DNA of 64,000 bases from Biscogniauxia marginata (GCA_022695795.1 MU404084.1:186001-250000); one strand, 5' to 3'. Counted from the first letter of the stretch, positions 11,820-27,378 are shown. Numbers and translations are program-made. The notes: generated by a model from the sequence alone, not told the origin.

Positions 11820-14800
11820 ATGAGTTTCAGCGCCGCCACACCTCACAAACCGCGCCCACCACCGGGTCAGCAGGGGTCGACACCATTCCGCTCTACCTCA
11901 GCAAACAAGTTCCGATCCTCGCTTGTGCCCATGAACAGACCATCCTCTTTTCGCGCCCGTAACCCACCCAGCAAGGTCACGGGTACCCTAGCCACCGAGC
12001 GTGATATCTTCAACACTTCTACTCCGCGCACCACTCGTACTACGCCATTCGCGCCGAGTCTTCCTGCAGAGTCGACACGCGCCGGCCCAGGCGTCCGCAA
12101 GTTTGCTCCTCAGAGGAGTGCCCATGGCGGCATGTCCAGCACAGCTTCTACCGAGCTCTTCAAGATGAGGATACCCTCGCCAGATCCCGACCTCACCGGC
12201 GAAGCTCTAGCCAAGGAAGTCCCAGACGATCCTAATCGTAAAGGTTCGGTATACGCCGACCAGTTCCTCGCCCACAGATGCCCGCCGCATTTCGATGATC
12301 TTCAGCGACGACAGTTCTTCTGCATTCTCGATCTGCGTAGACTAAAATATGCCGCCGATGAGATATTTGCTAGGAAAGACTGGAAGCTGAATATCCTGAA
12401 CTTCGCTAAGGAATACGAAAAGAGTCGGGGATTGATCATGCTACGGTACGGCCTCTACGAATTCAAGAACGTCAAACCGTCGGAAGAGGTTCTCAAGAAA
12501 TGGAGGGCCGCTCACGGCTTACCAGACCCTGAACCCCAAGAAAGCACAGTACCTACGAGCTCGGGTCAGCCCTCTCGTCGAGCCGGGCCTTTCAGTGCCG
12601 GATCGACGAAGCGCAAAGCTGAGGATGAATTGGCACCTAAGGATAACACCCTAATGGCGTCCAATACCAATCAGAACAAGCGTCGCAATATGGAACCAGA
12701 GCTGGCTGATCCTGTTTTCGCGGGGCCCGCGCCATTCAAGAAGAGCAAGCGAAAGGCCGACGAGACCGACGAGCCAGACGAAAATCAACCTAGCAAAATG
12801 CAAAAGCCAGCCCCTTCTCCAGCCACGTCCAAGTTCGAGAGCATTCTTAACAAGGCGCAAAGTGGCAACTCTTCCCCTCTCAAGCGATCTGCTACACCTC
12901 TGGCATCTCTAGGAGCTCAGAAGTCTAATGGTCCTCAAAGCACGAGCTTTACCACCAAATCAAACCCATTTGCCAAATCTAGCAACGGTATAGATCTCGG
13001 GCTGGCTAAAACTGCTAATGGTGGCAGCGCCTCCGGATCAGTACTCTCGAGCCACAAAATCGGGTCTACACCTGCTACTAACAGTGGCAACATCTTCAGC
13101 TATCTGTCTGAGAGTTCTGCAAATAATAGCGGCAATGAGAACGGCAATGCTGATGACGACGATGATGATACGGACTCGGAGTCGGGTCCAGAAGAGGAGG
13201 AGAACCAAGAAGCCGCACCTAGCGAAGAGCCCAGTACTGCTGCTAGTGTTGGTACAAGTACTCCTCCGACTCAGATTGGCTCGGCCTTGTTCTCCGGGAA
13301 TAAGACAAGTAACACGTCCAATATCTTCGGCAGTCTAACTAAGCCCAGTGATCTCGCATCTAAAGGTGGCCTCTTTGGGCGAGTCAAGATGGGGGCTAAT
13401 GGCCAACCTCTGCGGGCTACTTCTGATTTGGAAGTAAAGGAGGATGATTCCACTGCTGAACAGCTCACAACCAAGGCGGAACAGATCAAGACTCCAGCAA
13501 AACCAGGCGATTATACCTTTAACCCCACAACAACGCCTATATCTTTCGGCCAGTCTTCGTCTAATACTCCCAAGCCATCTGCAATCATGTCTAGCACGGA
13601 GCCTACCAAGGAGCCCAGCAAGGCTGAGTCGTCCTCTATGACAAGGTCTTCGTCTATCTTCGCATCGGACAAGCAAGCGACTCAAGCGCCGCAACCAAAT
13701 GTACATACTTCCTTCGCTTCGCCAGATTTATCAAAGCCAAAAGCGACGGAGGGGGCAAGCTCCAGTTTTGGTGAACCGAAGTCCACCCCAACGGCCGCCA
13801 GTTTGTTCAATGCAACTCCAGTCAAACCATTGTTTGGAAACCTTAGCAAGGCTAACGAACCTGGTACATCGGATTCAAAGGAAGAAAAGACGAATATATT
13901 TGGCAAACCCGTGAAGGAGATTGAAACAACGTCACTGTTTAGCAATGCTAAGAAGGTAGAAGCAGTACCCACGTCTCCCTCCAAGGAGAAACCGCAGAAT
14001 ATCTTCAGTGCTTCATCGGGCGGTGTAAATTCTACACCCCAAGTCAAGCCGCTCTTTGGCGGCAGCATCCAGAAAGCCAATGGCATTGGAACGAATGGCG
14101 CAAGTAGCCCGGGACTTTTTGGGAATAGTACGAAATCACCTGCTCCGAGCTTGTTCGGTGCCAATTCAAATTCTCCATTGTTCGGGGTCAAAGCCAATGC
14201 CGCCCCCTCGGAAAGCACGAAGTCGGGCTTTGGGACTGCTGATAAGCCACCGTCCTCCAGCTTCATATTTGGGGGTTCAAAGCCCGAGACGACGAGTGCA
14301 ACTGATAAGACCAGTAACGTACCTGATCAGGGAGAAAGCCGTACCCCTGAGACGCCTGCGGTGACACCTCTCTTTGGCACTGGAGCTTCGAAACCTGCTC
14401 CGACTACACCGACGCCTCTGTTTGGCAACAGCCAATCAGCGTCCACCGAAACGAAGCCGAAGGAATCAACCACCGCTAAGACTGGCCTATTCAGCAACAA
14501 CAAAACTCCAGCTAACAATGGGTCTATCTTCAATTTTGGTGCTCAGTCATCCGCGGCCGCAAATAACAGCCAACTACCGTCTGCTCCTTCAGCCAGCTTC
14601 GGTGCCAATTCCAATCCTACCCCGGCCTTTTCATTTGGTGCCTCGCAGCCCCAGAGTAACGAAACCGAATCCAACATCGACTTCCAGTTTGGGAAATCCA
14701 CCCCTAGTACGAGCACAACCCCGTTTACTTTCGGCCAGGACTCTGCTGGCGGCTCAAGCTTTACATTCACCGCCGGAGGCAACGGGCCGGCAGCAAGCAA

Positions 14801-15682
14801 CCCTTTCACAAGCTCCACTGCGCCATCATCAGCTCCGAAGTTTGGGGGCAACTCTGCTATGCTAACTCCGCCATCAAGCTTCAACTTCAGTTTCGGCCAG
14901 CAGGCGCCGTGTACTCCCAACACGGTCTCGGCTAGCCAAGGTAGCACCATATTTGGAGGATCTTTCAACGGGACTAGCGCACCCCCCAGCTTCAACTTCA
15001 CACAGGCGACACCGCCTCAGAACGGTTTGAATGGTGCGGCATCTAAGCCTACGCAATCTACCTCGGGAGTCTTCAGCTTCTTGCAGGCAGGAAACGATGC
15101 GTCTACCGGAGCTAGTAAGTGTATTCTATAGCATGATATCAAGTACATGTCACTAACATACAAATAGACTCCCCGTTTCCCCCGCCTTCCAGTATGGGCA
15201 CAACCCCTGTAAACGGTACACCAGAGCCACAATCCCAGAATGAAGACGGCGAAGAAACGGCACAGGAGCAGATCTCGCTCACTAATGGCGGTCCGGGAGA
15301 GGAAGACGAGACTATCCTGCACGAAGTACGTGCCAAGGCGATTAAATACGTGCCAGTCAGCAAAGACAGTGACGATGACCAAGAAGGCAAGAGTAAATCG
15401 CCGTGGTCTACGCAAGGCGTTGGGCCTCTCCGTGTTCTCAAGAATAAAGCAACGGGGATTATCCGGGTTCTCTTGCGTGCGGAGCCGAGAGGACATATTG
15501 CTATGAACAAGACGATTCTCTCGGACATTGACTACAGGGCCAAGGACAAGACGCTCAACTTTGTTGCGGCCAGTGACGATGGTTCATGCCTCGAAACGTG
15601 GGTTCTCCAGGTGAAGAAGCCCGAGTTCGCGCAACAGCTGGCGGCCGTCCTTGAGGCGAACAAGAGCGCGAACAAGAAGTGA
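11820..15682 (+). CDS. FG-nucleoporin with Ran-binding domain (Nup2 type)
   Basis: Two exons (11820-15114, 15168-15682) encode 1269 aa. The N-terminal part (about residues 115-235) has a conserved block, LQRRQFFCILDLRRLKYAAD and FAKEYEKSRGLIMLRYGLYE. The long middle is Ser/Thr/Asn/Pro-rich with dozens of FG dipeptides (LFG, FSFG, FXFG), an acidic run (DDDDDDTDSE) and Lys/Arg patches that could be nuclear localisation signals. The second exon is a RanBP1-type domain (LHEVRAKAIKYVP, WSTQGVGPLRVLKNKATG, IIRVLLRAEPRGHIAMNKTI). This order is that of fungal Nup2 (related to Nup50), a mobile basket nucleoporin that helps importin-alpha release and recycling. The start at 11820 (MSFSAATPHKPRP) is preferred over the in-frame ATG at 11583 because protein-like composition begins there. 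Confidence 0.9.
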
Positions 15683-16543
15683 TAGGTTGGGTGGTTGATG
15701 CCAAGAGCGTGCCATATCGTAGGATGATGGTAGGCCCGATTTGTACGAAGACAGGTATACTAGAGCAGCATTTGTGTAGGTCTCGATTTTAGGGGGGTGC
15801 ATGGGGGGGTTTATGTCTTACGAGAAAGATAGGACATGGAGCATAGGAGAGGGCCGGTTTTTTTCGCATTCAAGGAGGGGTTTAGGTAGGTTGCTATGGC
15901 AGGTAGGCTGGTTTGCACATGGTGTCTCTGCCTTAGATTGACTGACTGTACATGGATAAGATTATTCGCGGAGAGCAAAAAGAGGACAATAACTTGAACT
16001 AGTATATGACAAGTATGTTCGAGCAAGAACATGATGGCCGTTATTAATTGCATTTTGACTAGTAGTTCAAGGTTGTCGTGTGCGGAGAGGACGTTAGATA
16101 GAAGTCGTCTAAGTTTTGGAATGTGGTTCTAACTTTCGGTATCCTCCCTAGTCCATGTATCGCGCATAGCAAGCAGCATCAAGCTCTAACCTTGCCTAGG
16201 TACCTACCTACCTGCTAGCACCTTGGGTGGATGAACCAATAGAAGAAGAAAAGAGATGATATAGTGGGGCAAAGTATCTTTTTCAGGCAATTAGGTAGAC
16301 TTGGTTAGGCCTTAACGGACCGTTACTTTACCTAAGGTTGTACTTTACTGGTACGTACCTCCTTATTATTATTATTATTCCCTCACCACAAAATTTTCAA
16401 TGCTCTTTTGCCGTACACGAACGATCACCAGTAGATATTTATACAACCCCATCTACCACCATTTGGCACCACGAGCAGACACCCAAATCTGCGGCATCAC
16501 TTATCTCACTACACCATCCCCCCGCGGCCAACCGAGCTTTACA
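15683..16543. other. Spacer between nucleoporin and spermidine synthase
   Basis: This 861-bp stretch is the nucleoporin 3' end plus the spermidine synthase promoter and leader. It contains TAGGTACCTA at 16197-16206 followed by CCTA repeats, and (TTA)n near 16363-16378. No gene seen. Confidence 0.55.
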
Positions 16544-18344
<1,801 letters not shown>

Positions 18345-21300
18345 ACAGGACATTTGATCATTAAATCCTTGGATGATTAAATGTGGGAGGCGTCCTGCCG
18401 CCTAGTCTTGGTTGTTAGGTAGCAGAAAAGGGGGTACTCAAGGCAGATGGACAGGAGCGAGTCCTTGCGTATCACACGGTGGCTACAACCACCACGGGTA
18501 AGATCTCCCGACAATTTGGGTTGTCAGCTCGGCAGGATATCGTGAGAATGTTGGTGCTTTGACGATTCTATTACGAAGATACGCAGACAATTTCGGGATT
18601 TTCTCGGCCCGGAAAAGGAAAGAAAAAAAAGGAGGAACTAAAATTTAGGTGTTGATCGGAAAAAGAAAAGTGAAATAAAATAAAAACACGGGTTGTCATG
18701 ATAAATGAATATATACGTGTAGATAGATAAGAGTCGTAAAATAGATCTCTGTCTACCTTCTAGCCCGTTCACTTAATCTAGTGAGGTAGGCACTTCTTCA
18801 GTATGCAAGCACTTCTATATATCTGAGTCCAACGTGCATGTTCCGACTACGTGAGGAAAGACGGATAATGGATAGAAAACCCATCTCAATACTTCTATAC
18901 ATATATTACGTTATTTAGATCGAGTAGGTATTTATGTATAGGACAAGTGACCCAATATTAGCCTGTCTACGTGCTACTCAAACTCGTCGTTGCTGTTAGA
19001 TATTCAAGTAAGGATTTCTTTTTTTTATAGTCTTTATATAGAATCACCTTCCTTTCATCTATAATATCTATACTCATTACTCATCACTCCATTGATATGA
19101 CCCCCTCCCCCCCTCTCCTCCTACCCCCTTCCCCTTTCTTCACTCTTCCCTTTTTATTTGATGCGCGTTTAGGACCGGGGAACAACGAACAGTGCGCTAG
19201 TAGGCACATGGGTATTTTGCTTACTTAACTACCTAGTTGGCTGTCTAAGTCTGGGGTATTAGGCTTGGTGGCTTGAGCGTAGTATGTATATACATCGGCC
19301 CAACTAGGTACCTAGCTTATGTTAAGTAGGTAGGTAGGTAGGTAGGTAGGTAGGTAGGTAAAAAGCAAAGAGGAAAGAAGAATAACGATTATGGGGAGCT
19401 GCTCAATTGTCTAAAAAGCCGGAGGCTACTAGTTCCCTAGGTTGTTTTTTATGCAGATTTTCTTTTTCTTTACCAGTACTGGGGGTTTGTAAGGAAGACA
19501 TATGAGTGGCTGATATCAGATTGGGGTTGAGGTAGGAGAATATAGGTAATTTAGTGTAGGTAGTGGAATGCGCCGTCTTTTTATCTTTATTTTCATGCTG
19601 GGGTTTTTCTTTTTACTTTCCTGCTATATATCATATATATAACCCATCTCCTCACGCCCGCTGAATATCAGGGCAACGAGCTTGCCCATTAAACTAGTCT
19701 AGTGAAGAGGTTTACTACCTACATATTTCGAACAGCCTCGTTTTTCGACCTAGTAAGAGCGGGAGGGCTTTACTTGAAAGGTAGGTAGGTAGGTATGAGT
19801 TGGCGGCTGGATGCCTTATACTGTGCCTCGTCATCAACCCTCGTTAATCTCAGCTTTCAACATCTTCCCTTCTATGTCATAAGGCTGTCTCGACTAACTC
19901 CTGTACAGGTAGATAGGCTGATATCGTTCATTTCTATACGAACCCTAACGACTAGAGCTAGATCAAATGGAGGACGCCGGTCTACCAAACTAAACCCAAA
20001 CAGACCAGAACCAGCCTCGTTGGCTCAGAATTAGACGTTCCGGATTCCCGACACTCGATTTCCCAGGGTGGCACTATCAACTAGTGTAGTGTGGCGTGGC
20101 GTGGTACGGCAAGAGACGGGATGGAACGATCTACGGTGTTAATAAGTTAGGATAAGTGAACCGATGAGCTGAACGAGAATATACACCCTACCTAGAATGG
20201 ACGGTGGGTGAGGGCTGGGGGGAGATGCGTCTGCATACATACATACATACCTTATTATGGAACTTCACGTGGAAAGGGATAGAGCGGGAAAGAAAAGGAA
20301 AAAGAAAGGGCTGGCTCTGGGCTCGTGAACAACCAACCGTAAGCACCCCCGCCCCTCGTTATCCCGCACATCTCTTCCTCGTGGCAGGCGGGGTAAGTTA
20401 AGCTTGATCCACAAGTCCCTGTCTCGCAAGCCTCTTTAATGTAGCTGAGGCACATTAGAGTAGACCGGCCATTTTCCCGTGGGGGCCGGACGGATAGCTT
20501 GATAATCGGCCTGGCGGCGAGGTAGTGTAGAATATTGACATGCCTAGGTTAGTTAGTGTTGCCCAGTCTAGTAAAAGATGTACTTATGTGCCGGCCAATA
20601 GACTACATCATCTCTGTGTCTAGGCAATTTGTATTAGCGTGAGCAGGCGAGTCAGGCTTCGAGTCTATGTAGGTTACATCGAAAACTTAACAATTCGGTG
20701 AATTGACCATATGAAATTCGATAAGTTCGAGTCACGAATTACCTGACGATCGGCGGCCTAGAGGCTTGAGAGAACACAAAAGAAGCCAGTCCTATGTAGG
20801 CTCACGTACCTAGTTAGAAGTTAGAGGGAGACAATATCGAAAGAGTATAGGGAATGGAGGAGGCACATAGAAGCCTAGCTGATACTTAGTTTCAGTACTG
20901 ATTAGCAGACACTAAGCTCGCCTACCACTACATCGACTTGACGAGGCTTACAAGATGTGAGCTTACGAGCTATTATTATTACTATTATAATCAGATGTTT
21001 GGCATAGGCAGGTAAGAAGGTAAGCTCTCGGTAGGCATGATCAGATACATATATATCGAGTGGTCCTAGTTGGACTCTTTCGCACAGACAACGTGACAAA
21101 ACCCCGGGCTAACGATCTGACATCGATTTGGGTGAACCTTGACCATGTGCTGTCGGCGTGGGAACTATTACTAGGCAGATTACGGTAGTCGCAGCGAGGG
21201 CAACGCTGTGGCGAGATCCTTCAGGGAAAAAAAGGGTTAGCGTACGAGGTAAGATTGGTGAGACACGGCTTGGGGACGTCGACGTGTAGGTAGTACGTAT

Positions 21301-24300
21301 GATGATGGGCTGTGCTATGCCCAGGATTAGGCATGGTCGCATTTTACACTGACTTCAAGGCTATACAGCCGTTTCCCTCGTGATATGGGTGCAAGAACGC
21401 GGCGTAAGGTCGGCCCATAACCTTCGAACTGTTTGGGGCTATATCTACGTATGCCGAAAGAGCCAGCCTCTTCGTGATGCTGTCGGCTGTTGGAATATGG
21501 TAATACGATGAAACGGTGGGGATGGACGGCTACCAGGCGCTCATTGGCTAGCGAGATAGTGTGTTTGAAGACCAACTCAGTAGTGGCTTGAAGGATCACC
21601 GCCTGGATATCTTCCCGCAACATCCCGTCTCTCGGCCCCGTCTAAGAACTAATGGGTAAGCCGGACTTAGGAACGATCTCGCGCTAGCTATTCCGTATAC
21701 GTATATTGTCTTAAGTTGAAAGAGTAAGCGGGATCGAGCTCAAATCGTCATCTATGACCCGCCTGATAAGGATCAGAGTCTTGATATTGGCGAGGTCGGC
21801 ATTGCCTGATAGAATATCCCAGGTTACCTGACTGTCCTTTGAATTATTTCTCGGGATCAGAGAGAAGGCATGATAACCAATACCAGGTTAGATAAGTGTT
21901 AGCAAGATGCATGCAAACTAGATTATTACGCTAAGCATACACACCGAGGTCGGCGCACTCTAGTGTCAAGGTGTTCGGGCTGTTGGTGCGTATTGAATGA
22001 TGTATGCATGTAGAATACATATGCGTCGGCCGTCTCGAGGGTGCGCTGGGCAGTCGTATTGCTCGTGGTGGTAGTAGTGGTGGGCTTGGGGGCTTACCTA
22101 CAACTCTCTCCCCAACGCCCCTTTCTGGTTTTGGATTCCCCACCCCCCTAACCATATATCATTATCGAATCGGGACAGGATTTCGGCCTCACATAGCTTT
22201 CATGAATGTTTTGATGGTTGCTTGTAAGAGTTTTGCAACACGATTGCAGTTGACCCGTTGGTGAGTGTCGTACACTAAATAAATTAGTGAATGCCCAACA
22301 GGGAGACCCTTGAAAGACAGATCTGAGCCTCTCCACAACGAGTGCACGTTCGCGACCCGACCCAAGCCAAGTTAACGGGTGTTTAGTACAATGCATAATA
22401 CCTTCCCCGAACTGCTTTGATGCACCGGCCACGTTTTTTTGTTAGTTGCGGGAGTGCCTAAGCGGGCACTGGGGCAGTCATCGCCACTGACAGCCTGACT
22501 CGAGGCGTCGTTTGCCTTGATTGAATTGGAGGGAGAGCTCGTCTTAGAGGAACTCCTCCCACCGTCCCCAGCAACCGAAGCCGATTGGAGGGATGCGACA
22601 GTGTTACTTATTATATACTGCAGCACCGTAGCACCCGAAAACATGTTTACGCAGTATCGGGGAGTGATTAGCATATAGCAGGATGATTATCCCGCCGGAT
22701 CCATCCGCGACCAGACGCTCGCAGACGAGATGCTCTCTGGATAAAAGGGAATCCGTAGGTACCAAATTCGCGAGAGAGCTTAAATTATCAAAGGGGGACC
22801 CTCTGTTACACATCAGCAAGAAATGGACCGAAAAAGCAAGAGCCCAATAGCCCAGATGCCAATGTCGGTCCGGCACAAGGGTCTTTTGAGCCGGAGCAGG
22901 GGTCTGGTCGAGTCTTCTCAACATGTACCATCGTGTAATAAAATAAGCCTTTACGCAGTATCCCCTCCGTCGCGAAACACCAAGTGGTGATGGCGCCTCG
23001 GGTGAAAGACGGTCAAGGAGATTGAAGGCCGTCTTGTAACGATCTAAGACGTGAAGGGCTGAGTGATGGCGAGCCCTTCCCCTCTCCCATGTGCTACGTA
23101 GGGCACCTTGGAGACTAAGATGGCTGCTTGTCAGCATTATACTGCATTGGTGGTGTGTTAGCTGCAGTCGAGTTCAACGTGAGACAAGGATCAAGAGACA
23201 GAGGTCGATTCTTACGGCCTAAAAGCTGAGTGTTGAGGCCTCAGTGAACTTCGACATCGCCCCATCCTTGCAGCAGCTTTGATGTTCGACAAGTAAGTAA
23301 TGTAATTACCTTTTTGTCGGTACGTGTAGATCATGGTGGTCGGTGGGTGATCTTGGGGTGGGTGCACCTTTAATTCAATTGAAAGGTGAGAGGATAGGTA
23401 CTTAGAGTAGTATTTCGAAGGGAATAAGACAGCTACCTAAGTGAATGTTTCTCAAGGGTTGTTGTTCTAATAATAGGTAGGTAACAAGACATTTTTGAGA
23501 AACACCTCCTCCTTCCTAACCTACCTGCTTACATATAAGTTCATGTAGGTAAGCAAGCACATCCGTTAGTAGGGCTTGGTAGGTTAGTTAGTGTAAGCTA
23601 AATGCTCGCCGACTAACCAGATTCAATAAGCAGTCAGAGCTCGGGATGGTTTAGAATCCAATCCACAGTGGCACAACATTCCGCGACCAAAGCTCCCGAG
23701 GCCGCGAGCGCGAGAGTCATGTCAAGTCCTAGCCGTCCTGCCCCATTTGTTAGCAGTGGCGATCTCTGCCGAGAGAGGCTAGAAGCCTCAAGAATGCACC
23801 CAATGTCTCAAGTAAGTACACTAGCCAAGGCTCTGCAAGGCATTGTCCGCCCACATCCAAACCAGAGCTACCGTTGGGGTACCGGGTGGATGAGTTAATA
23901 AGAGGTAACTCGTCTTCGCCTGGGACCCCCCTGAATCCATGTGGTTTTTTAGCTGCATCGCCTTAGCGGATGGATGGGTGGATATGCATATTGAATGATG
24001 AATCTTTTTCTTTCCTCACCACCACCACCACTGCCACTACTACCTGCTGCTACCTACTACCTACAACCACCGCTACCTACCTGTTCTCTTTTTTTCCCTG
24101 TTTATAATAGGGGGCGTAAAAACGTCTTACACATCCGCCCTACTACGCAGTACATACCTACCTACATATATTCTCGTACACACTACCCAGGTACCTAACT
24201 AACGTACAATACCTACCTACCTAATCCTTCCCGCAAGTTTGTGGGGGTTGTAGTTTTAGAGGTGGTCCGCAGGACTAGCTGGCTTGTTATTTATCATTGC

Positions 24301-24771
24301 GCTCCCCCCCTGAACACCATTCTTCTTGAGAGCTTTCACTCTCTTGCCCGTCGCTTGGTCCTAATGGTGGCCGGCCGCTCTGTCTAATTAATACCGACAC
24401 GACAGGAGTTGATTGACGGGGATATTGGTTTAATGTAAGGCTTCGACGCTGTCTATTTCATCTCTGCACCAGACTGCCGTTTACAACATTCGCCCGATTT
24501 CGATCTGCGACAGCTTCGAGACAGCCTTGCGAGTCTATGTCAATCACTATTCCATCATCGCCTATTCTCCGAACGATTTCTTTACGCACCACAGAATTGA
24601 GCAGTTTCACTAACCGAGTTCCCTCCAGCAGAGTTGCGTTTATTGATATTGTCCCATATCCATATATATACCCATTTATACATACACATATATGTGACTT
24701 GAGCTATAGCGTGGCTCGCGACCTTCCGGATATTTGCCTTCAGCACCATCGACAATTCAAAAAGGACCAGC
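18345..24771. other. Long gene-poor spacer (6.4 kb)
   Basis: No gene can be supported between spermidine synthase and the G-alpha gene. The region is rich in pyrimidine stretches and TAGG/CCTA repeats (18.8-19.8 kb, 23.4-24.2 kb). The longest ATG-started frame is on the minus strand at 22604-23137 (177 codons); I recognise no domain and its composition does not convince me. Short frames at 21109-21623 (minus) are likewise unassigned. The last few hundred bases must hold the G-alpha promoter. Confidence 0.5.
19304..19360. repeat. CTAGGTACCTAG palindrome and (TAGG)8.5 array
   Basis: A 12-bp perfect palindrome at 19304-19315 is followed by 34 bases of uninterrupted TAGG units at 19327-19360. 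A shorter run of the same unit is at 19781-19795. The unit differs from the common fungal telomere unit TTAGGG. Confidence 0.9.
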
Positions 24772-26154
24772 ATGTGCTTCGGTAAGAGGAAGACGAATGA
24801 GGAGGGTAATGCCCGATCGAGGGAGCTCGACAAGATCATTAAGCAAGATGAGAAACGCATGTCCAGAGAAGTCAAACTTCTCCTTCTAGGTACGCAGTTC
24901 TGAAGCTCTCGCCGTCTCGTGTCTCAGTCTGCCGCCGGGCAGCATCTAATCTTAAAGGGCTTGTGTAGGTGCTGGCGAGTCGGGCAAATCAACAGTCCTC
25001 AAACAGATGAAGTTGATTTACGCGCAAGGGTTCAGTAAGAACGAGAAACTCGAATGGAAGCCCGTGGTTTTCAACAATGTCATACAATCGATGCGAATCA
25101 TATTTGACGCAATGTCTGACTACTCGATCGAATTCGAGAACAAGGCGAACGAGGTCAGTGCTGAAGAAGATAGTCAAAGCTTGGCTGCGTCGCACGCATC
25201 TGCCTCGTGTGCTTTTGAGACATGACTACGGCAGACTGCTGATGTGCGACAATCCACAGAAAAACCAAGAACTTGTCCTGGTGGACATGGAGATATCACC
25301 GAACGATCCGCTCCCGCCCGAATACCTCGATCCAATCAAGTCGCTCTGGGCCGACGCCGGAGTGCAGAAGGCTATCTTGAAGGGCAACGAATATGCTCTG
25401 CACGACAATCTTGCATAGTATGTTGATTATTATGCGCGAGGTAGTTCAACCTCATCAGCCTGCTGACCTGCGAAAAGTTTCTGCGAAGATGCCGACCGTC
25501 TTTGGGCGAAGGGCTACGTGCCCACCGACCAGGACCTTCTACGATCGCGATTGAGGACGACCGGCATAACCGAGACCACGTTCGATCTGGGCCAGTTGAC
25601 ATACCGCATGTTCGACGTAGGTGGCCAGAGATCCGAGCGCAAGAAATGGATTCACTGCTTTGAAAATGTCAACTGCCTTATGTTCCTGGTTGCGATTAGT
25701 GGTTACGACCAGTGCTTAGTGGAAGACAAGGATGGCGTAAGTCTTGCTATGCTTGGGCGTTTTCACTGACAAGAAGAACAAGAACGGATTATTGACAGCA
25801 CTGCTTTAGAACCAAATGAACGAGGCCCTGATGCTCTGGGAATCGATCGCAAACTCGCATTGGTTCACCAAGTCCGCCCTTATCCTTTTCCTCAACAAGA
25901 TGGATCTCTTCAAGGAGAAGATCGCGGCCAGCCCCATCACCTCACACGGCTTCGTCGACTACCAAGGCCCGCCCGATGACTACAAACAAGCAAGCAAGTA
26001 CTTTATGGACAAGTTCAGAGCGCTAAATCGGAATCCCGAGAAGGAGATATACGGGCACTTTACGAATGCCACGGACACCAACTTGCTGAAGATAACAATG
26101 GGGTCGGTGCAGGACATGATTATACAGCGCAATCTGAAGCAGTTGATACTGTGA
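24772..26154 (+). CDS. Heterotrimeric G-protein alpha subunit, GNA-2 type
   Basis: Five exons (24772-24889, 24969-25153, 25260-25417, 25478-25736, 25810-26154) yield 354 aa, the normal G-alpha length. The P-loop GAGESGKST is at 40-48. [18 protein letters not shown] is switch I with its Arg and Thr, [18 protein letters not shown] is switch II, LNKMDLF is the G4 motif and FTNATDT the G5 region. The N-terminus MCFGKRK lacks the Gly2 needed for N-myristoylation but has Cys2, as I recall for the fungal group containing Neurospora GNA-2 and Magnaporthe MagC. The C-terminus RNLKQLIL lacks the Cys at -4 seen in Gi-like subunits. It should sit on the inner face of the plasma membrane and couple a 7-TM receptor to downstream signalling. 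The group assignment is inference from the N-terminus; the G-alpha identity is certain. Confidence 0.96.
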
Positions 26155-27326
26155 GTCGCCTGCTTCCGATTTGTTGCCTTATTCGCCAACTTTTTGCGCC
26201 TGCGAAACCGAGTCTGGCCGCGGCCCTTTTCCTCCGGGATACTTGTTTAAGGGCCTGCTATTTCGCAAGGTTTTTTTGTTCAATCACGTACAAAGGAGTG
26301 CGACTGAACTTTTTGGAGCATATAGTATCAGGTAAATTTTGTTGTACACATTCAACAAGCGCATGCGATCTACATTTGTCAACTGTTACCTCCCCGTCCG
26401 CGACGCGATGCCGCTTCGCTCTACATGTGCATTAGACCACCGCACATTCCGCCATAGCCATAGCTGCCTGCCGAGACGGCCTGTTCATAATGAACTATAA
26501 TCACGAGCTAGTCGAGGGCCCATGGGCACTAGCCGGTCCGACATCCCATCTCAGACACGGCGGCACAAATTTGCTCTCAGCAGCACGATACGATTCGAAA
26601 TCAACGATGATTACGCAAGTGGAGGTTAGTCGAGGGTTTGGGGTAGTGGAGGACGTCTTTGAAGATACCTGTCTATATCAGCATTGGGCGGTTTGGGTCT
26701 TCTTTCAAACTTTGTATTCTTTTTTTTTTTTTGAACAGTTTCCTGCTTACGACCGATGGATACCTCGACGTTTTCATATGTCAGCGACTTTTTTTGATAC
26801 GAGCTGATGACTGCTGGGTGGAGCGATAGTGCCGGGAGGGACACATTACCCATCATATATACGTAGAAGTGAGGAACGGTAAAAAAAGAGGGATGGGAGG
26901 CTACTGTTCAAATATATATCTCAAGTTCGATTACTGAGGGTCGCATGTGCCTCTTAGGCCATTAGTTCGGCACACGTTACGTGACAGACAGGGAATATTC
27001 ACCAATCACGAATTGCTGTTTTGCGCCAGGTTTGATGTTTGAGGGGATGGTGGTTTGATGAAGCACCTGCTTTAGTCGTTAGCCCAAGGAACCACCCCGA
27101 GCCTGGACGATTCCAGAACCACCGAAGTGGTATAGTTGTTAAAATAGTGCTTCTAGCTCGCATGTCCGCCTTGCTCGATATCACATCACGCGGGCCTGCC
27201 GGGAGATCAGTACGGATCAAGGAATTCGAGGGAAAGTCGTTGTATTCTTCAGGTCCGAGTTGTGGATCGTCTAGACAATTGAAAACCCAAGCTATTTACA
27301 TATTTATGTAGTGATCTAGCCGGTCA

Positions 27327-27378
27327 CCCCCCCCCCCCCCCCCCTTTAGCTCAGGGGAGACAGACACCGGGGGGGGGG
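27327..27378. repeat. C18 tract facing a G10 tract
   Basis: Eighteen C at 27327-27344 and ten G at 27369-27378, 24 bp apart, with AGGGG continuing after. The two runs can pair in a single strand to form a hairpin, and each could form a four-stranded structure. Run lengths may be affected by sequencing error. Confidence 0.8.

Noticed and set aside
20650..20740. B-box-like strings (CTTCGAGTC, GTTCGAGTC)
   Set aside because: No A-box or cloverleaf stems upstream on either strand.
22604..23137. 177-codon ATG-started frame on the minus strand in the 18-25 kb spacer
   Set aside because: No domain, odd composition, no supporting intron pattern; the spacer has other long chance frames.
27114..27190. 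tRNA-like A-box (TGGTATAGTTGTTA)
   Set aside because: No matching B-box or acceptor stem pairing follows at the proper distance.
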